From positions 16,124,723 to 16,188,722 of the forward strand of contig NC_084804.1 of assembly GCF_963583255.1 (NCBI RefSeq): a stretch of 64,000 bases of DNA, read 5' to 3'. The notes beneath the pieces were generated by a model, which saw only the letters and a program-made list of their open reading frames with translations, was not told the DNA's origin and made no database searches. This stretch comes from Pyrus communis (taxonomy: Eukaryota; Streptophyta; Magnoliopsida; Rosales; Rosaceae). Position numbers and translations under genes: made by a program. Each line of letters begins with the position of its first letter. Position 1 is the first letter of the stretch. Shown one piece after another: positions 1 through 12,877 of the stretch.

Positions 1-573
1 GTAATTACCTTGAGATACTGGCAGTTATCAGGCAAACGATACTCATTCATGACCCAATCAGTCTTGCTTCCTCTTGGGGCTCTCCCTTTGTAAAAAACAA
101 GTGTCTTTCTCAACCCTATGATCCTCTTTGGCTCCGAGAGGCTCACGATCTTGCGGTCAGAGCCGGTGGCTTTCCAAAACCCAGTTTCAGTGGTTCTGTT
201 AGGCCTTCCTCCACTGCCATGCTTCCTGTCCCTTGGCACAAAAAAATACCACTCCCTTTCTCCGATCTTTGACAACCCTGTATAAGATAATTAGCACCCA
301 TTAATTAATTACACATCACAACCATGCCCTGATCAATAAAATTCAGACAGTATATATGCATGAGCAAAAATGTTTGTACGTACCAGGCAAGTCCCAAGGG
401 TCATGATGGTAGATATTGAGGAATCCAATTATGTCAAAACGCAACCTTTTGCCAAAAACCATGTTTTTAAGGTAGAATTCAAGAAGTTCTTCTTCTGTTG
501 GATGGAACCGAAATCCCGGAAGTTCGAATTCCGGAGTCATTTCATGATCAGGATTTATGGTGTTGGCTGCCAT
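1..573 (-). CDS. NAC-domain transcription factor, 5' part (runs off the left edge)
   Basis: Seen: two exons on the minus strand. Exon 1 runs 573-384 (start codon at 573-571) and ends in a GT donor at 383-382. The 106-nt intron ends in CAG at 280-278. Exon 2 runs 277-9, with another GT donor at 8-7. The codon split across intron 1 is completed in frame. Exon 1 encodes [18 protein letters not shown] (NAC subdomain A) and a DPWDLPG block. Exon 2 encodes the [19 protein letters not shown] and [19 protein letters not shown] blocks of subdomains C and D. Known: the NAC domain is a plant-specific DNA-binding and dimerisation fold, and the variable C-terminal half usually activates transcription in the nucleus. 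The two-intron layout, with the second intron after the YRLP region, is typical. Inferred: an intact gene whose last exon lies outside the window; no stop or frameshift is visible. I do not assign a subfamily. Confidence 0.93.
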
Positions 574-657
574 TGGAGATGCAACTAGTGTGAATTAGAG
601 ACTGTAATTCAGAGAATGAATGTTTAGTGCACTGAAGACATACACACTTTTACAGAA

Positions 658-665
658 TATTTATA
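658..665 (-). promoter_or_regulatory. Probable TATA box of the NAC gene
   Basis: On the minus strand this reads TATAAATA, about 85 nt upstream of the NAC start codon, which leaves room for a 5' leader of roughly 50-60 nt. A run of about 20 C residues (plus strand, about 682-702) lies just upstream. Confidence 0.5.
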
Positions 666-1016
666 AGGGATGGGAGGTGCCACCCCCCCCCCCCCCCCCC
701 CACAAAAATGATTTCGTATGTTGGTTGATGGAGAAGCCTTCGGGGTGTGGGACCCACTTGACCAAGTCTCCAATTATCAGTCTTTAGAAATTAGAGTTAT
801 GTGGGGAACCGGACCCCACAAACGAAATGGGCCCACGCGGTTTTGGCTTAAAGTCATGAGAGAATGGTGACATGGACATGCTAAGTCTTTGCCAATTGCT
901 TGACTTGTATTTTCTATGGGTTTTGGACTTTTACCTGGAAATTTCAGGAATGTATGCAGTTCGATCAGTGCTATTTTCCAAGTAATTAAATATCTACCAC
1001 AAAATGTTTGATTTTT

Positions 1017-1064
<48 letters not shown>

Positions 1065-3058
1065 TTTTGAAGCAAATGAAATGATGAAGAATAAATAGAT
1101 GCAAAGGTTCAAACTGTACGGAGTCAGCTAGTCCCATGGTCCGTTCAATGTTTTAGTTTAGACTTTGAGCAAGTCTAATTGCTTGATACTTGGAATCCAA
1201 TACCAAGTAGGAAAAAAGTATTATCACCATCTTCTAGCTAATTTGCATAGTTCAGCAACACATGTTGAGCTTCCTCCTCCTTTCCTTTCACATGCACAAA
1301 GGAAAATGAGGAATAAAAGGCTTATTAGTCCTTTGAGTTGAAACTCACATGCAGTGTTTGCATGCAAAACTGGAAACACAAAATTTAGGACCTCGAAAAC
1401 TAATGCTAGTATATGTCAAGTGTTGGGAAAATTACAAAAAAAAAATTGTAATATTCTTCTAAGAAGTACATAGACAATTAGGCTGAGGCGCGGGTATCTC
1501 ACTTTTCTTAAGAAGATTCAAGCCCACTAAGGTTTGACAAAAATTCACAAACCAGTGTAGCAGTATATTTCTTAACTTGTCCCCTTCAGGATATAACAGT
1601 CCAATTAAATTGTGTTTGACTCAGACCTCTGTGCACAAAAAGAGAAGAGTCTAAAGCTTCACCACTAGAACACCCTTATTTAGCCAATATAAGTAAAAGA
1701 TGCAAAGTATGAAGGAATAAAGATTGTATTTATTAGGAAAGTGGTAGTGGGATCATAAATAAAAAGACAATGGGAAAATGCTAATAATTATTGTTTATTC
1801 TCACCCTTAGTGAACAGGATAATAAACACAATTTAACAAACAAAAAAAATTATTACAAGAGTTACAAAAGTTGAAAAACTAAAGACTCCATCTTAATTTT
1901 CCACTAACCACAAATAATGACAAATAAACTTACTTTCTCAGTAACAACCAAATAATAAGAATTATAATTTATTTAATTTATTTAATACCAACATCAAGCA
2001 CTCATATCATGCAGTGTAGAACAAGAACATCCAAATTATAATAAAATCATAATAGTTCATCATATTTTCTAACCACAAAAAAAATTACTTATTCATAAGA
2101 GTTCATGGGTATACCGAGCTTTCCTTTATAAAATTGTCTTAATTAAGAGTATGATAGTCATCATTTCATTCTTACGTAATAGAGACAATCTTAATTGAGT
2201 GTACAAGCCACCTCGTTTGTGAAGTGTACATATGAATAAGTTATTTGGTGGAACCAAACTCTTGATATCTATAGGTCTTATATGGTTATATATGGCAGAC
2301 ATGGATTTAGTTAAGTTGACTAAAGTAATTTGTTTTATTCTCTGCACTCAAGTTTGAATCTCTCATTTCCGTAATTCAGTGTAATTATCCTATCATTTGT
2401 TTGAAAAAATAGAGCTTATTTATGTAAGTAGAATTTACACTTACGAAACCATCTTGTGAAAGAAAAGTGCCCATAATTAAGCTCATATTGTATATATTCC
2501 AAAACGTGTTTTCTCCAACTTTGCACATTTGTGTCCTAACACTTATGATCCAACCAAAAGAATAGATCCTTCGTAATAGACCTAAAATCAAGACACGTAA
2601 AATATTGCTTGGCATGCCGCTTCACAGGATTTTCTTGAATTTTTCATAACTTACCAAGATAGAGTAAGCTCAAATATTTCTTGTAGACTTGGTCATATAC
2701 ACTCTCCCTGCCTCCGAAGACATATACATTTCGATTTTAAAAGGATTAAAGTTAAGACTTAATTTTTAAAGTTAGAATATTGGGAATTAACCATAAATTA
2801 CAAACTTTATTAAAAGATAGTCCATAATTTCTGATACAACCTTCACTCTATTTCTAATAAAAATTAGCTCGGAAGTTGGAAGTCCATAGTTAAACTTTGG
2901 GATTGTTGCTGAAATCTTATACTTTAAATTAAGATAGATGAACAAAAAATAAAAAAAAGAGGTAGCCAAGGTGGGTTGACTTGAGAAGTCCAGGGGAAAA
3001 TGATTTAGATGTTAATCATTAACAAAGAAATTCCTCTCTTTTGTGGCCAAGTGTTTCA
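666..3058. other. Intergenic sequence upstream of the NAC gene
   Basis: AT-rich sequence with a C homopolymer near 682-702 and a T homopolymer of about 40 bases at 1018-1059. The ORFs that cross these runs are low-complexity artefacts. No gene or terminal repeat was recognised. The part next to the NAC gene presumably holds its promoter. Confidence 0.6.
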
Positions 3059-3066
3059 TTAATAGG

Positions 3067-4184
3067 TAGGTCTGGCAATTTCTTACATAACCCGTTAACA
3101 CAACACGTAAACGATACGAAAATAACAGGTTTCAAGTCAACATGATAACTAATTGGGTCATTATTGGGTCACGATAATAACCCATTAATAACAGGTCCTT
3201 AAGAGGTTTACACGAGAGTGACATGTGGGTAACCTATTTCGACACGATAAGAAAAAAATTATTTTGATGATTTTAATTTTTTAAACTACTAAAAAAAAAA
3301 TTACTATAAAATACAATATATATATAATGAATAAGTATATATTGTTTATTAATTATTATACTATTATTATTCTATATAAAATTTAAAATTTAATTTTTGT
3401 TTATTTATTTATTTTTATATTATATTATAGACAAAGATTGAGATTAAAAATCATAAAACACTTTAAAAATAAAAATATCAAGTAATTTAAAAATACCAAA
3501 CACATTAAAAAAATTATAATAACTAATTTACATGTGCGAAAAATATGAAAAAAAATGCAAACGCTTGTAGTCGCATCCTCTACTTTTTGAGAATGGGTAT
3601 ATGATCGTTTGAATTTTTAAAACCATACAAACTCTCATGAATAGTATTTTTAAGGGAGTTCAAAATAAACAAAATTCATACTCATTAATGTATGAGTCTG
3701 AAAGATGTGAAAGCATAATAAACGTTCATAATTGCATCCTCAATGCTTAGACGATGGTTACATGGTCGTTTAGATTTTTAAAACCCTCCAAATCTCATGA
3801 ACATTGTCTTTTATTTGAGTGCAAAATTAATAATAACTATTGTAGAAGTGTGAAAAATGTAGTCACTCGTAATGAAAAACTTTACAACTTTCATGAAGGG
3901 GTCAACTCCGAAATTTAGTATTTATATACTAATTTAGTATTATGTTTTACATTTTTTTGGGTCATATTATGTTTTTCATTTTCATTTTTATTGATTTAAA
4001 ATATATTTTTCTTAATGGGTAACGGGTAGGGTCATATTACCTAATAATATTAACGGGTTGATTTCGGGTCGGATCATATTACCTGTTTACTTTAACAGGT
4101 ATGACACGACACAACCCGTTAAGCTATCTGTTATGACATGAAAACAACACGATCACAAGAAACACAACACGAATGCCAGGTCTA
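3067..4184 (+). mobile_element. Non-autonomous hAT-type element, copy 1 (1118 bp)
   Basis: Starts TAGGTCTGGCAATT and ends GAATGCCAGGTCTA, so the ends are imperfect inverted repeats. It is flanked by TTAATAGG (3059-3066) and TCAATAGG (4185-4192), a 7-of-8 match that fits a slightly decayed 8-bp hAT TSD. The interior has no coding capacity, is AT-rich, and carries CGGGT/ACCCG-type motifs near both ends. It aligns along its length with 52894-54008 and, on the other strand, with parts of 5322-14967. Known: hAT insertions make 8-bp TSDs. Inferred: mobilised in trans by a transposase encoded elsewhere. Confidence 0.8.
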
Positions 4185-4192
4185 TCAATAGG

Positions 4193-5313
4193 CACATAGT
4201 GCTTGCATTATTTTATGCAATATTTTGCGATTAATAATTCTTTAATTACAATTAGTGTGTTTCAATCTTTAATCTCAAAAAGTTTAGACAAAAGGTGACC
4301 AGACTGAGAGGGACTGACCACGAACAAAAACAAAACACAAGATTTTCCAAATTCTGTGGTTAATTATTCAAAGCAACTCCGCGTTGATTGCAGCCTTCTT
4401 TCACCAAAATACATAAAGAATGGCTTCTTTAGAATAGAAAGAACAATTAATTTGTATTTCATTTTTCATGGCTTCATTCTGATGGAAAATTTGACTTGGA
4501 AGTCTTCTAAAGACTTCAACAAGTCTTTCTATCTTTCTAATTAAACGACAAGCCTGCTCACCCACCATATCTATATATGTCCTCTCATCATTCTACCCTA
4601 TTACATGCTGTTGGGTGTTGAGGCCTTGTTTTCTTTTCTGCCTTTAAGTTGAAAGAAAAAAGAAAACTGTTACAAATTTAATTACCTGTTCATTGCCCTT
4701 TGATTTTTCTGCTATTTCCTCGAACTTTCTCAAGCTTTGGAGGAGTAATAATTGATGGAAGAATCTGGTTATAATATAAATTAAGATTTAGTTTGAGATG
4801 TAATTTGTAATGAAATCCAACCATGTTCCATATATAAAATAAAATCCAAATTCTGGAGCATCATGTCTCAAGTGACGGAATATAACAGATGTGTGTAATT
4901 GATGAGTGTGTGAACTTCACACCTAAAGATTAAAACCTTGTCTGATAGTATAACCGATTTTTCACTTCTGCACTTATATTATTACTAATCAGTTTTAATT
5001 GGATGTTTGCATTTTAATACACGATTAGATAGGTCTAGAAAATTGGTCGTGTTTGTGTCATTTTCGTGTAATATTTGTTATCTCAACATATCGTATCGTA
5101 TCAAACTTGTCAAGGAAAATATATTTAATTCGCACCAGGCCTTGTAAAAGTGAAGGTTGCAGGAGAAGAATTCAGTTCTAGGTTCAAAAGTCTTGACTAT
5201 TAGTTCACCCAAAAAAAAAAAAGTCTTGACTATTATTGATCAGTGTATTCCACTCTATTTAATTACAAGGATGGACACCTATTTACAACATATGAATGAA
5301 CGTGAAATAAAGA
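4193..5313. other. Intergenic, with a degenerate hAT-family scrap
   Basis: No gene recognised. About 5030-5150 begins with a TAGGTCTAG-like end and CGTGTTTGTGTCATTTTCGTG-like sequence related to the hAT family at 3067-4184, probably a decayed fragment. A short A-run is near 5210. The rest is unassigned AT-rich DNA. Confidence 0.4.
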
Positions 5314-5321
5314 GGATTAAA
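5314..5321. repeat. Left target site duplication of the large hAT nest (GGATTAAA)
   Basis: GGATTAAA directly precedes the TAGACCTGCC end at 5322. The identical octamer is found at 14968-14975, directly after the TAGATCTG-type end (read on the minus strand) at 14967. An exact 8/8 match across 9.6 kb marks the boundaries of one hAT insertion. Confidence 0.85.
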
Positions 5322-6087
5322 TAGACCTGCCATTTTTCGTGTCGTGTTTTACACCAACTTACTCATGACGAGGCCAGAAGAGTAATCAAAAGAACTCCAG
5401 CCTTCCCTTTTATTCCAATCGGCCTTCTCGTTCTCATATTTGTGTTGTTTTCATGTCATATTCGATATTTTAATAGGCCGTGTCGTGTAACACCCGTTAA
5501 AATGAACAAGTACACTACTAGGAATAACTTCTTGGGCGACGAAGGGAAAATTGTCGCGCAAAGAAAAAAACCGTCGTCGGAAACATTGGGCGGTGAAGAC
5601 TCCACCGCGCAAAGCTCATGACGTCAGGCATTGCGGGACGAAGGAAAGGTCTATCGCCCAAAATGAAGATTGTGCGACGAAAGTCGTGGTTGTTTCACGT
5701 ACCGAGCGACGAAACTGGGTTTCAACCCCCCAAACTCTTTCACAACGGTCACATGGGTTCGACCCACAAAGTCTTGCGCGACGGACATTCAAGTTCGACC
5801 CACAAAGTCTTGCACGACGGACATGTAGGTTCAACCCACAAACTCTTGCACAACGGATATAGAGGTCATCACAGTAAGATTTTAAAATCAGTTTTTTAAA
5901 TAATTTATTATTTATTTTAAAATTAGTTTTATAAATAAATTATTTTTATTTTTTCGCTTATGTAAAAATGAATTTAATGAAAATAAAAATAGAAAATGTA
6001 AAGAAGAATATTGAATTGAAAATTTATTGTAAATGTACATACAATGGAAAAAAGTATTTTTAAATTCAAAAACAATTTAAAACAAAA

Positions 6088-6904
6088 CTAAAAAAAGAAA
6101 TCTGTGACGTCACATTCATCGGCTGGTGGTGTAGTTGCTGTGTCGGGGGGATGGGAGGTCATTTTTGGAGGTAGTTCAACATCGGGGAATTGAATGCCAG
6201 AGATCTGAAGTGCACGACCTATTTGGTACATCAAATTGTTTTGGGCCGCAATCTGAGACTGTTGGGTCACAATCTGCTCCTTCAAGCCCACCACTTCAGA
6301 TGTCAGCATTTCGACCTGTTCATCTCTCTGCCTAGAGGATGAAGCAAATGGGTCCCGAAAACGGGCTTTCCCAAGCCCTTGGTGAATATTCTCATGCCAA
6401 CGATTGAGGGTCTGATCAAGTGTGTCAATCATGATCTAAAACCCAGCATCCTCAGGGGGAAACACCTCCTCGATCAGGGTCTTGAGGGGAAGCTGGGAAG
6501 CCACCTCCTCTAGAACTATCTGGCCCTTCTCCACCATGGTGGACTAGAAAAATGAAAAAAAAAACAAATTAATTTGAATATACATGTAATTAATATTAAT
6601 AAAAATTGAATATTATAAATTTGAAAGAACTTACATGATGCTGCTTCGTCGGCTTATCCCCCGGTCAAACGTAGACCTCCTTGAACATGTCAATTTCAGG
6701 AAACTTTGACCCCCTAAAAAAATTTAGAAAGTCTTAACATAGATTACCAATTGTGTAATAAAGAGTAAAAAGATTGAAAACTTAAAATAAATATACGGTT
6801 ACCTTACGTCGCCCCTCCAACCTATAAGAGAAGCGTTGTGACCCGGATCGATGAAGTTTCTTCTTCGACCGATTGATTGAGTTTGCCTTCACTTTTTTCT
6901 GTTG

Positions 6905-6941
<37 letters not shown>

Positions 6942-8078
6942 ATATTAGTTTAGATATTTATAACAAATGAATGAAAAAAAATGTGTTTTTGAAAATTGTA
7001 AACTTTTTTATTAATATATTATTAAATATAAATTATACATACCAAGTATTTCTCGTCTTGAAAATGGCCGCAGAGCCACTCCCATTCATCCCGATAATCC
7101 AACAACTCTATAGGGCACCCAACTTTTAGAGCGACCTTCGGACCGTCATATAGCTCATAATGCTTGTGGAGGTCGCTCTTCCATTGAGTGAACCTACTGG
7201 AGCAAAGGTCATTGATGTACTCCATTTGGTTGGAATTGAGGTTGGAGAGCTTATAGTGATGCTGCAAAACTCAACAAATAAATAGTAGTTAAAATTTATA
7301 ATATTTGTATACTTTAATAAAAATTTAGTATTTCAGGTTGAAAATACTTACCGATAATTCATAAAGCACGGCGTCCTTGGTTTCTTGTGGCACAGCTCTC
7401 CATGACTCCCACCTGAGGGGGCAATGGTTCTTGATAACGCAGCCAATGTCGGTGGCCAACGCATTGTGCTGCTCCTTTGTTGCAGCTGCACGATGTCGAA
7501 GATCCCACGTAATGGTAGAAAAATAGAATTCATCTAATCATACAAGTTTCTTCAAAAATCAAGAATACTATTTAATTAGATGCTCTTTGAAAACAAGATC
7601 AAAACGATTATTGTGCTTGAAGTACTTCAACTGGTGTATACAGTCAAGGATATAGAATCATTTTAAATGAGCATCTCCATAATTATATGTTCCTTAATTT
7701 TTTTGGTTAAATGTGTTTGCATATAAGCGAGATTCTACACTAATATACACCAAAAGAGGAGGAAAAGGCAGGAAGGAGGGATGGAGCAAGCTTACCTGTT
7801 TGGGATCCCTCTCTATGGATAGAGGAAGCATCACCAGATGGCTGAGCCTCCTCAGAAGTATGAGGCCGTCTATAAGTCCATTGGGCGCTTAGGACAGGAT
7901 GCGTCATTGAAGAAGTTGATGACGCAGCAGCCATAGACACCGTTGGCCCCAATGGCGCAACCGGAGAGACACCCGGCGTGGCCATGTCAGGTGTGGAGGT
8001 GGCAGCAACATTACGTCCTTGAGAAGGTGTCTAATTGCCCTTACTAGCTGCCCGCCGGTTTGATATTAAGTTCGACAT
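6088..8078 (-). pseudogene. Ptta/En/Spm-type transposase-associated gene of the CACTA element
   Basis: Multi-exon minus-strand gene. The first exon begins at 8078 (MSNLISNRRAASK) and ends at a GT donor at 7795. Downstream exons lie at about 7530-7350 (CPLRWESWRAVPQETK, the conserved WR-VP-K block), 7267-7046 (DEWEWLCGHFQDEKYL), about 6900-6800 (NRSKKKLHRSGSQRF) and 6700-6088 (VFPPEDAGF, GLGKARFRDP and a heptad-like region containing VGLKEQIVTQQSQIAAQN). Known: this plant transposase family is the second, DNA-binding-type protein of CACTA elements. In-frame stops interrupt it (after ASKGN in exon 1, after KEVYV, and after EDAGF). Exon borders are approximate. Confidence 0.7.
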
Positions 8079-9018
8079 CTACAAAAACAATCATGAATCT
8101 ATTCAGATATCTTCTTGTTATATGCATTTCATTTCACATATATAAGGTGAATGAAAACATGAGATAGGAATAAAATTGAGTATTGCAAGGAACATGTTTT
8201 TTCATGAAAACAAACAAACAAGTTTACCCATTTATAATATTTGCATGCCATTACAAAGTTAAAGCCAACATATTATCAAATCAATAATCTTCAAACACTT
8301 TTGGGTATACAACATTTTTATGCATTGAAGAAGATCACTTATAGATGCAATGAAGAATATTCTCACCACTATTTATACTAGATACAAAGCTTAATGACTA
8401 CACAATCCTTATAACTACCCAATTCACTAGCTTATGACACATGTAATACATCAATCAATGGCCCATGTCATCATCTAAAACCATTCAAATCACTCAATAC
8501 CTTGGTGCGAATTCGAATAAAAATAAATGAAAATAGTATGAGGACATGAACTTATATAGATGTAATTCATTTCAATTTTTTATTTTGTAATGTAGGTTTC
8601 ATACTTTTGGAGCAGCAAGGCTTAGGAGGCTTTTATTTTGGAATCTATGCATGCAGGCGATGCTTTTTGAATATTTTTTTATTATCCTAAGTTAATGATG
8701 CTCATATCCCACTACTAATGTTTGGACAGCTCCTTGCGAAATATGGCTGGAAAAAGGACAAACAGACAGGGACATTGTGACGAAGTGAATGAGAGCCTTG
8801 TTCAGCAAATAAAACGGGACATCCTTAAACAATTGAACCTAGCTTTTTCCCTTTAGACCAGCTAATATAATGCAATTGGGAATGTCCTAATCATACTTTA
8901 GTACTACTCCTTTTCTCAGCGTATCACTGTGCAATATCAATAGAAGATTAGTATTCAATATCATTGATCATGCAACTAATTTTTTATTTTGTATATGTAT
9001 ATGTTAAGCAATAGTTAT

Positions 9019-9050
<32 letters not shown>

Positions 9051-9083
9051 GTATATGTTAAGCAATAGTTATACACACACACC

Positions 9084-9134
<51 letters not shown>

Positions 9135-10499
9135 GTTATAAGCAATATTTACACACACACACACACATATATGTATATGTATATGTTAAGCAATACTTAC
9201 ATCTAAAGTGGTATTGCAGAGGTTATCATCTATGAACTAAACAACTTTCTTTTCCCTTCTTAGCTAAACAATTCAAAGCTGCCTCGTTTCTGGTTTTACA
9301 TAGGGTTGAACGTTTTGTGAAAACATTACTAGTATATATACAACGAATGGTAAGATCAATTTGAACCATTAGGAAATTCCCTGGAGTCCTATCAACTAAA
9401 TTGGGGAATTGAACACAACCAAACTCACTTTAATTTTCCTTTCTATTGAATCACATTAAAGATGTTCACAACTAGGGTTCTTTTTCGCAGGACAATGACA
9501 ACACAGGGCTATATATAGTACGATTCAACAATCCAACATTCACCAGTCCAATAGAAAAATAGCAGTATTAGTTGTTAGCTTGTTATAAGAAAATATTCAG
9601 AACATTCACCAATCCAACACAAGGCTATTTCAACTATGATTGAACATTTAAATTCCCTTCCTTACTAATTTCTCATAATTAAAACCCTAATTAAATAAAT
9701 AAAAAATCCCCAACTTGTAAATCTGTAATTCGAACCCTAATTCAAAAACCCTGCACCGTGAGCAACTACAATTCCCAATTCCAACCCTAAATCCCTAACC
9801 CAGGATTCCCAATTCCAACGCTAAATCCCTAAATGTTGTAACTAAAACAATTGAAGATTAAAATTCAGAAAATTGCACTTATAAATAATTGAATTAAGGG
9901 AGAATGGGTCCTTACCTAGTAAAGTTGTGTGCGGTGTGGCATCGGAGTGTTGTGGTTTTGAGACAGAGAGTGACAGAGAGACAGAGAAACGAAGGTAGTG
10001 CGAGAGGGGGAATGAGAGAGACACTGAGATTGAGTCTAAGATTGAGAGAGGTAGAGTAAGGAGGTTGACTTAATGGAGAGAGAGAGAGAGAGAGAGAAAG
10101 ATGAGCTTGGGTCTAAGAGGAGTTCGAATTACAAACAAGAGAGAGGAGCTTGAGTATGAGATAGACAGAGAGAGAGTGAAATGAATTGAAGGCACCAAAA
10201 TACAAATGTGCCCAATTTTGGGAAAAAAAAAATCAAATTTTTACATGTTTGCGCAACGAAAATGTTTAAACTTTCGTCGCGCAACCAGTTTTAAAAAAAA
10301 AAATTGAATTTTTTAATATTTGCGCGACAAATATTTATAAAACGTCGTCGCGCATAACTGTAAATTTAATTTATATTTTGGTTTAAATAAATAAATAATT
10401 TTTTTAATTTAATTTTGTTACAAATTTGAAAGGAAACTTTTCTTTGTATACAACATTTTTAAATACCATTCAATACATTTAATTAATATACATCACAAT
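8079..10499. other. Non-coding spacer inside the CACTA element, with a microsatellite cluster
   Basis: Separates the two transposase-type genes. It contains AC/AT dinucleotide arrays at about 9018-9175, in which the module GTATATGTTAAGCAATA(G/C)TTA recurs three times beside dinucleotide runs. There is also a GA array at about 10077-10100 and CACTA-like GCGCGACGAA motifs at 10240-10360. A GTAAGG donor read on the minus strand near 9913 could mark an untranslated leader exon of the Ptta-type gene. No coding sequence recognised. Confidence 0.45.
9018..9175. repeat. Compound (AC)n/(AT)n microsatellite
   Basis: Three alternating blocks of AC and AT dinucleotides, linked by near-identical 20-nt spacers containing GTTAAGCAATA. 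This points to expansion of a compound unit rather than independent dinucleotide runs. Confidence 0.85.
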
Positions 10500-12511
10500 T
10501 TTTCATTAATCCTCATCTGAACTAGAATAAAGATCATCATATCGTCAGATTCAGACTCCCATTCCTCCTCGTCTGTAGGCACACCAACATCGTCGTTTGC
10601 GTGCTCGGGTGCGTTGTATCGTGGTAGATCCCGGAGGTCAATCATAATGGAATCGATCGGTATTTTGATTTCAGGACCTCTAGCTACCTAATACGGTTCT
10701 TGTACAATAGTCATATCCCACAATGTATCTACTCCAAGTGTCATTGAAGTCGACAATTGTTGGTCAGCAACATCACCATAATCGTCATCGACAACAAGAT
10801 CTCGATCCGCAATATCATACACCTCTCTGTGCTCAATCTTCTAAACTATTTTCCATCATTTCCCCGCCTTAGATCATCTATATAGAAAATTTGTTTAGCC
10901 ATTGTTGCCAAAATGTAAGGGTCGTTGTTATACCAACATCTGTTAGTGTTGACCGATAGCAAACCATCGTCTCGCTTAACACCTCCAACTCGAAGTGGGT
11001 TTGTATCAAACCAGCACACTTAAAGAGGATAACTTAACACCAGTCTTTCTAAAGCAATTGCACAACACTTGTCAGTTTTTCATAAAAATCAATGTTTGCA
11101 ATGTCGCTCGCACCCAGTACATGTACCCCACTATTTTGCGTACAAAGCTTGTCATCACGATCAATTGCCAAAAACTTGATGCCATTTACTTGACAACCGG
11201 AGTACAATTCTGCACTTACGGGCCCAATCGCCAAGTTGTATAATTCTTCATTGTAAGCGAGCAAATTAATTTCCTTCAATTTCTTCACCTAAATAAAAGA
11301 GAAAAAGATGTTGTGTTAGTTTAACATTTACAATTATGCAAAAAACCCAAACACGAACAACATACATTTTCAAAAACCATCGAGAAAACAATTCACGATG
11401 CTTTTTGGCATAAAAATGTGACAGATGTTCCCGCTTCATCAACTCTTCATGCTCATCTAGGTACGTAATTTTCTTGTCACAATTGTTAAGTACAAGCCAA
11501 TGTGCTACCTCCATGTCCTTTTTGTCAAACACCTCCCCTCTGATTGGTTTGCCAAATAGTAGTGCAATTTGGGCAAAAACAGAAAAATTTTCACTTCTCA
11601 CACCACCGTTATTATGGCGTTGTTGTTGGTTGAACGTAGTCTCAACATCTTGCAGGTACATTGCACAAAATGTAAGCGACTCAAAGCCGACCCATGCCTC
11701 CACGATTGATCTTTCAGGCTTTGCCTTGTTCCATACACTCTTTTTTAATTCACCCAATAGTCTACATCAATAAACAGATTATCGTATAAAATTAGTCTAA
11801 TTGTACATACATCATGAACTAAAGTATTTATGGCGAGTATATACCTTTCAATCAGATACATCCATCGATAGTTGACAAGTCCGGCTACAAGTTCCTAATC
11901 CGGCAAGTGAATCATCACGCGGATCATGCTTGTGAAGAAAGCTGGAGGAAATATTTGTTCAAGCTTGCATGGCACTTCAATAATATCATTACACAACTGT
12001 TTAACATCGAACTTCCACAAAGTTTTTGTAGTTAATTGAGAAAAATATCTGTTAACAACATAATCGGCTTTACCACATCTTCGGGCAAGAGGTGTCGAAT
12101 TCCCACTGGGAAAAGACGTTGAAGTATAACATGACAATCATGACTCTTGAGGCCGAAAAATTTTCCTCCATCCACATTTGCGCAACGGCCGATGTTTGAA
12201 GCATACCCATATGGAAACTTTACAGAAGATAGAAACTACAAAAGCTTTTTCCTCTTTTCCGTTTTCATCGAAAACGATGCCAATTTCTTTCTGGCTATGT
12301 CTTCGTCCCTCGTCATCCATAAACCTGGCCTAATGCCCATTTTTCCAAATCGATCCAAGCTTTTATTGTATCCTTTGTTTTTCCCTCGATGTCCAGTATA
12401 GTTCTGACTAATGTATTGAACTCCCCTAAAAATACTATTCACGAGGGTTTGTAAGGTTCTAAAAATTCTAACGACAATGTACCCATCCTTAAGGCGTAAA
12501 GGATGTGTGGT
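10500..12511 (-). pseudogene. TNP2-like CACTA transposase, 3' part, degenerate
   Basis: Minus-strand reading shows successive blocks of plant TNP2 transposases. At 12511-12140 there is a MGIRPGLW block and FGLKSHDCHVILQRLFP. At 12137-11850 there is CKLEQIFPPAFFTSMIRVM and NYRWMYLIER (the DUF4218-type region). At 11757-11400 there is FGKPIRGE and AHWLVLNNCDKK..YLDEH. At 11288-11049 there is a DUF4216-type block with NGIKFLAIDRDDKLCTQNSGV. Below 11000 only scraps remain. The N-terminal part of the transposase core is absent because homology ends at 12512, and stops and frame changes separate the blocks. Known: TNP2 catalyses excision and integration. This copy cannot encode an intact enzyme. 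Confidence 0.8.
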
Positions 12512-12877
12512 CACGAGCGTTTAAATATTTTTTTTCACATTTTTCTCACTTGTAAATTAATTATTATAATTTTTTTAATGTGTTTGGTATTTTTAAATTA
12601 CTTTAATATTTTTATTTTTTTAATATTTTAATCTCACTTCTAAGAGGATAAAACATTTATGAGTATTACCGTATGAGACAAAGTAAAAAAAAATTTGTTA
12701 GGTCGTTGACTCTAAAATTGAAAGTTATACTAATACTATACTTATTGATTTGAATTTTAGACAACAGGTCAAGTAAAATTTATCCCAATAATGATAATAA
12801 GAAACTATCAAAGTAAAAATAAAAAATAAAAAATAAAAAACATAATTTTTTTTAAAACTTATATAGAATAATAATAT

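Larger units (their letters stand above)
5513..12512 (-). mobile_element. CACTA (En/Spm) transposon, right end deleted
   Basis: The left terminus CACTACTAGGAATAAC at 5513 begins with the diagnostic CACTA motif. It is followed by subterminal GCGACGAA/GTCGCGCA-type motifs (about 5535-5850). The interior holds two minus-strand transposase-type genes: a TNP2-like gene (12511-10500) and a Ptta/En/Spm-type gene (8078-6088). Similar GCGCGACGAA motifs recur at 10240-10360, between the two genes. No matching TAGTG right terminus is found, and TNP2 homology stops abruptly at about 12512 where hAT sequence resumes. Both genes carry stops, so this copy is inactive. Confidence 0.75.

Noticed and set aside
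777..1112. 111-codon minus-strand ORF
   Set aside because: It is open only because of the T-run at 1018-1059 (poly-lysine on the minus strand). No domain.
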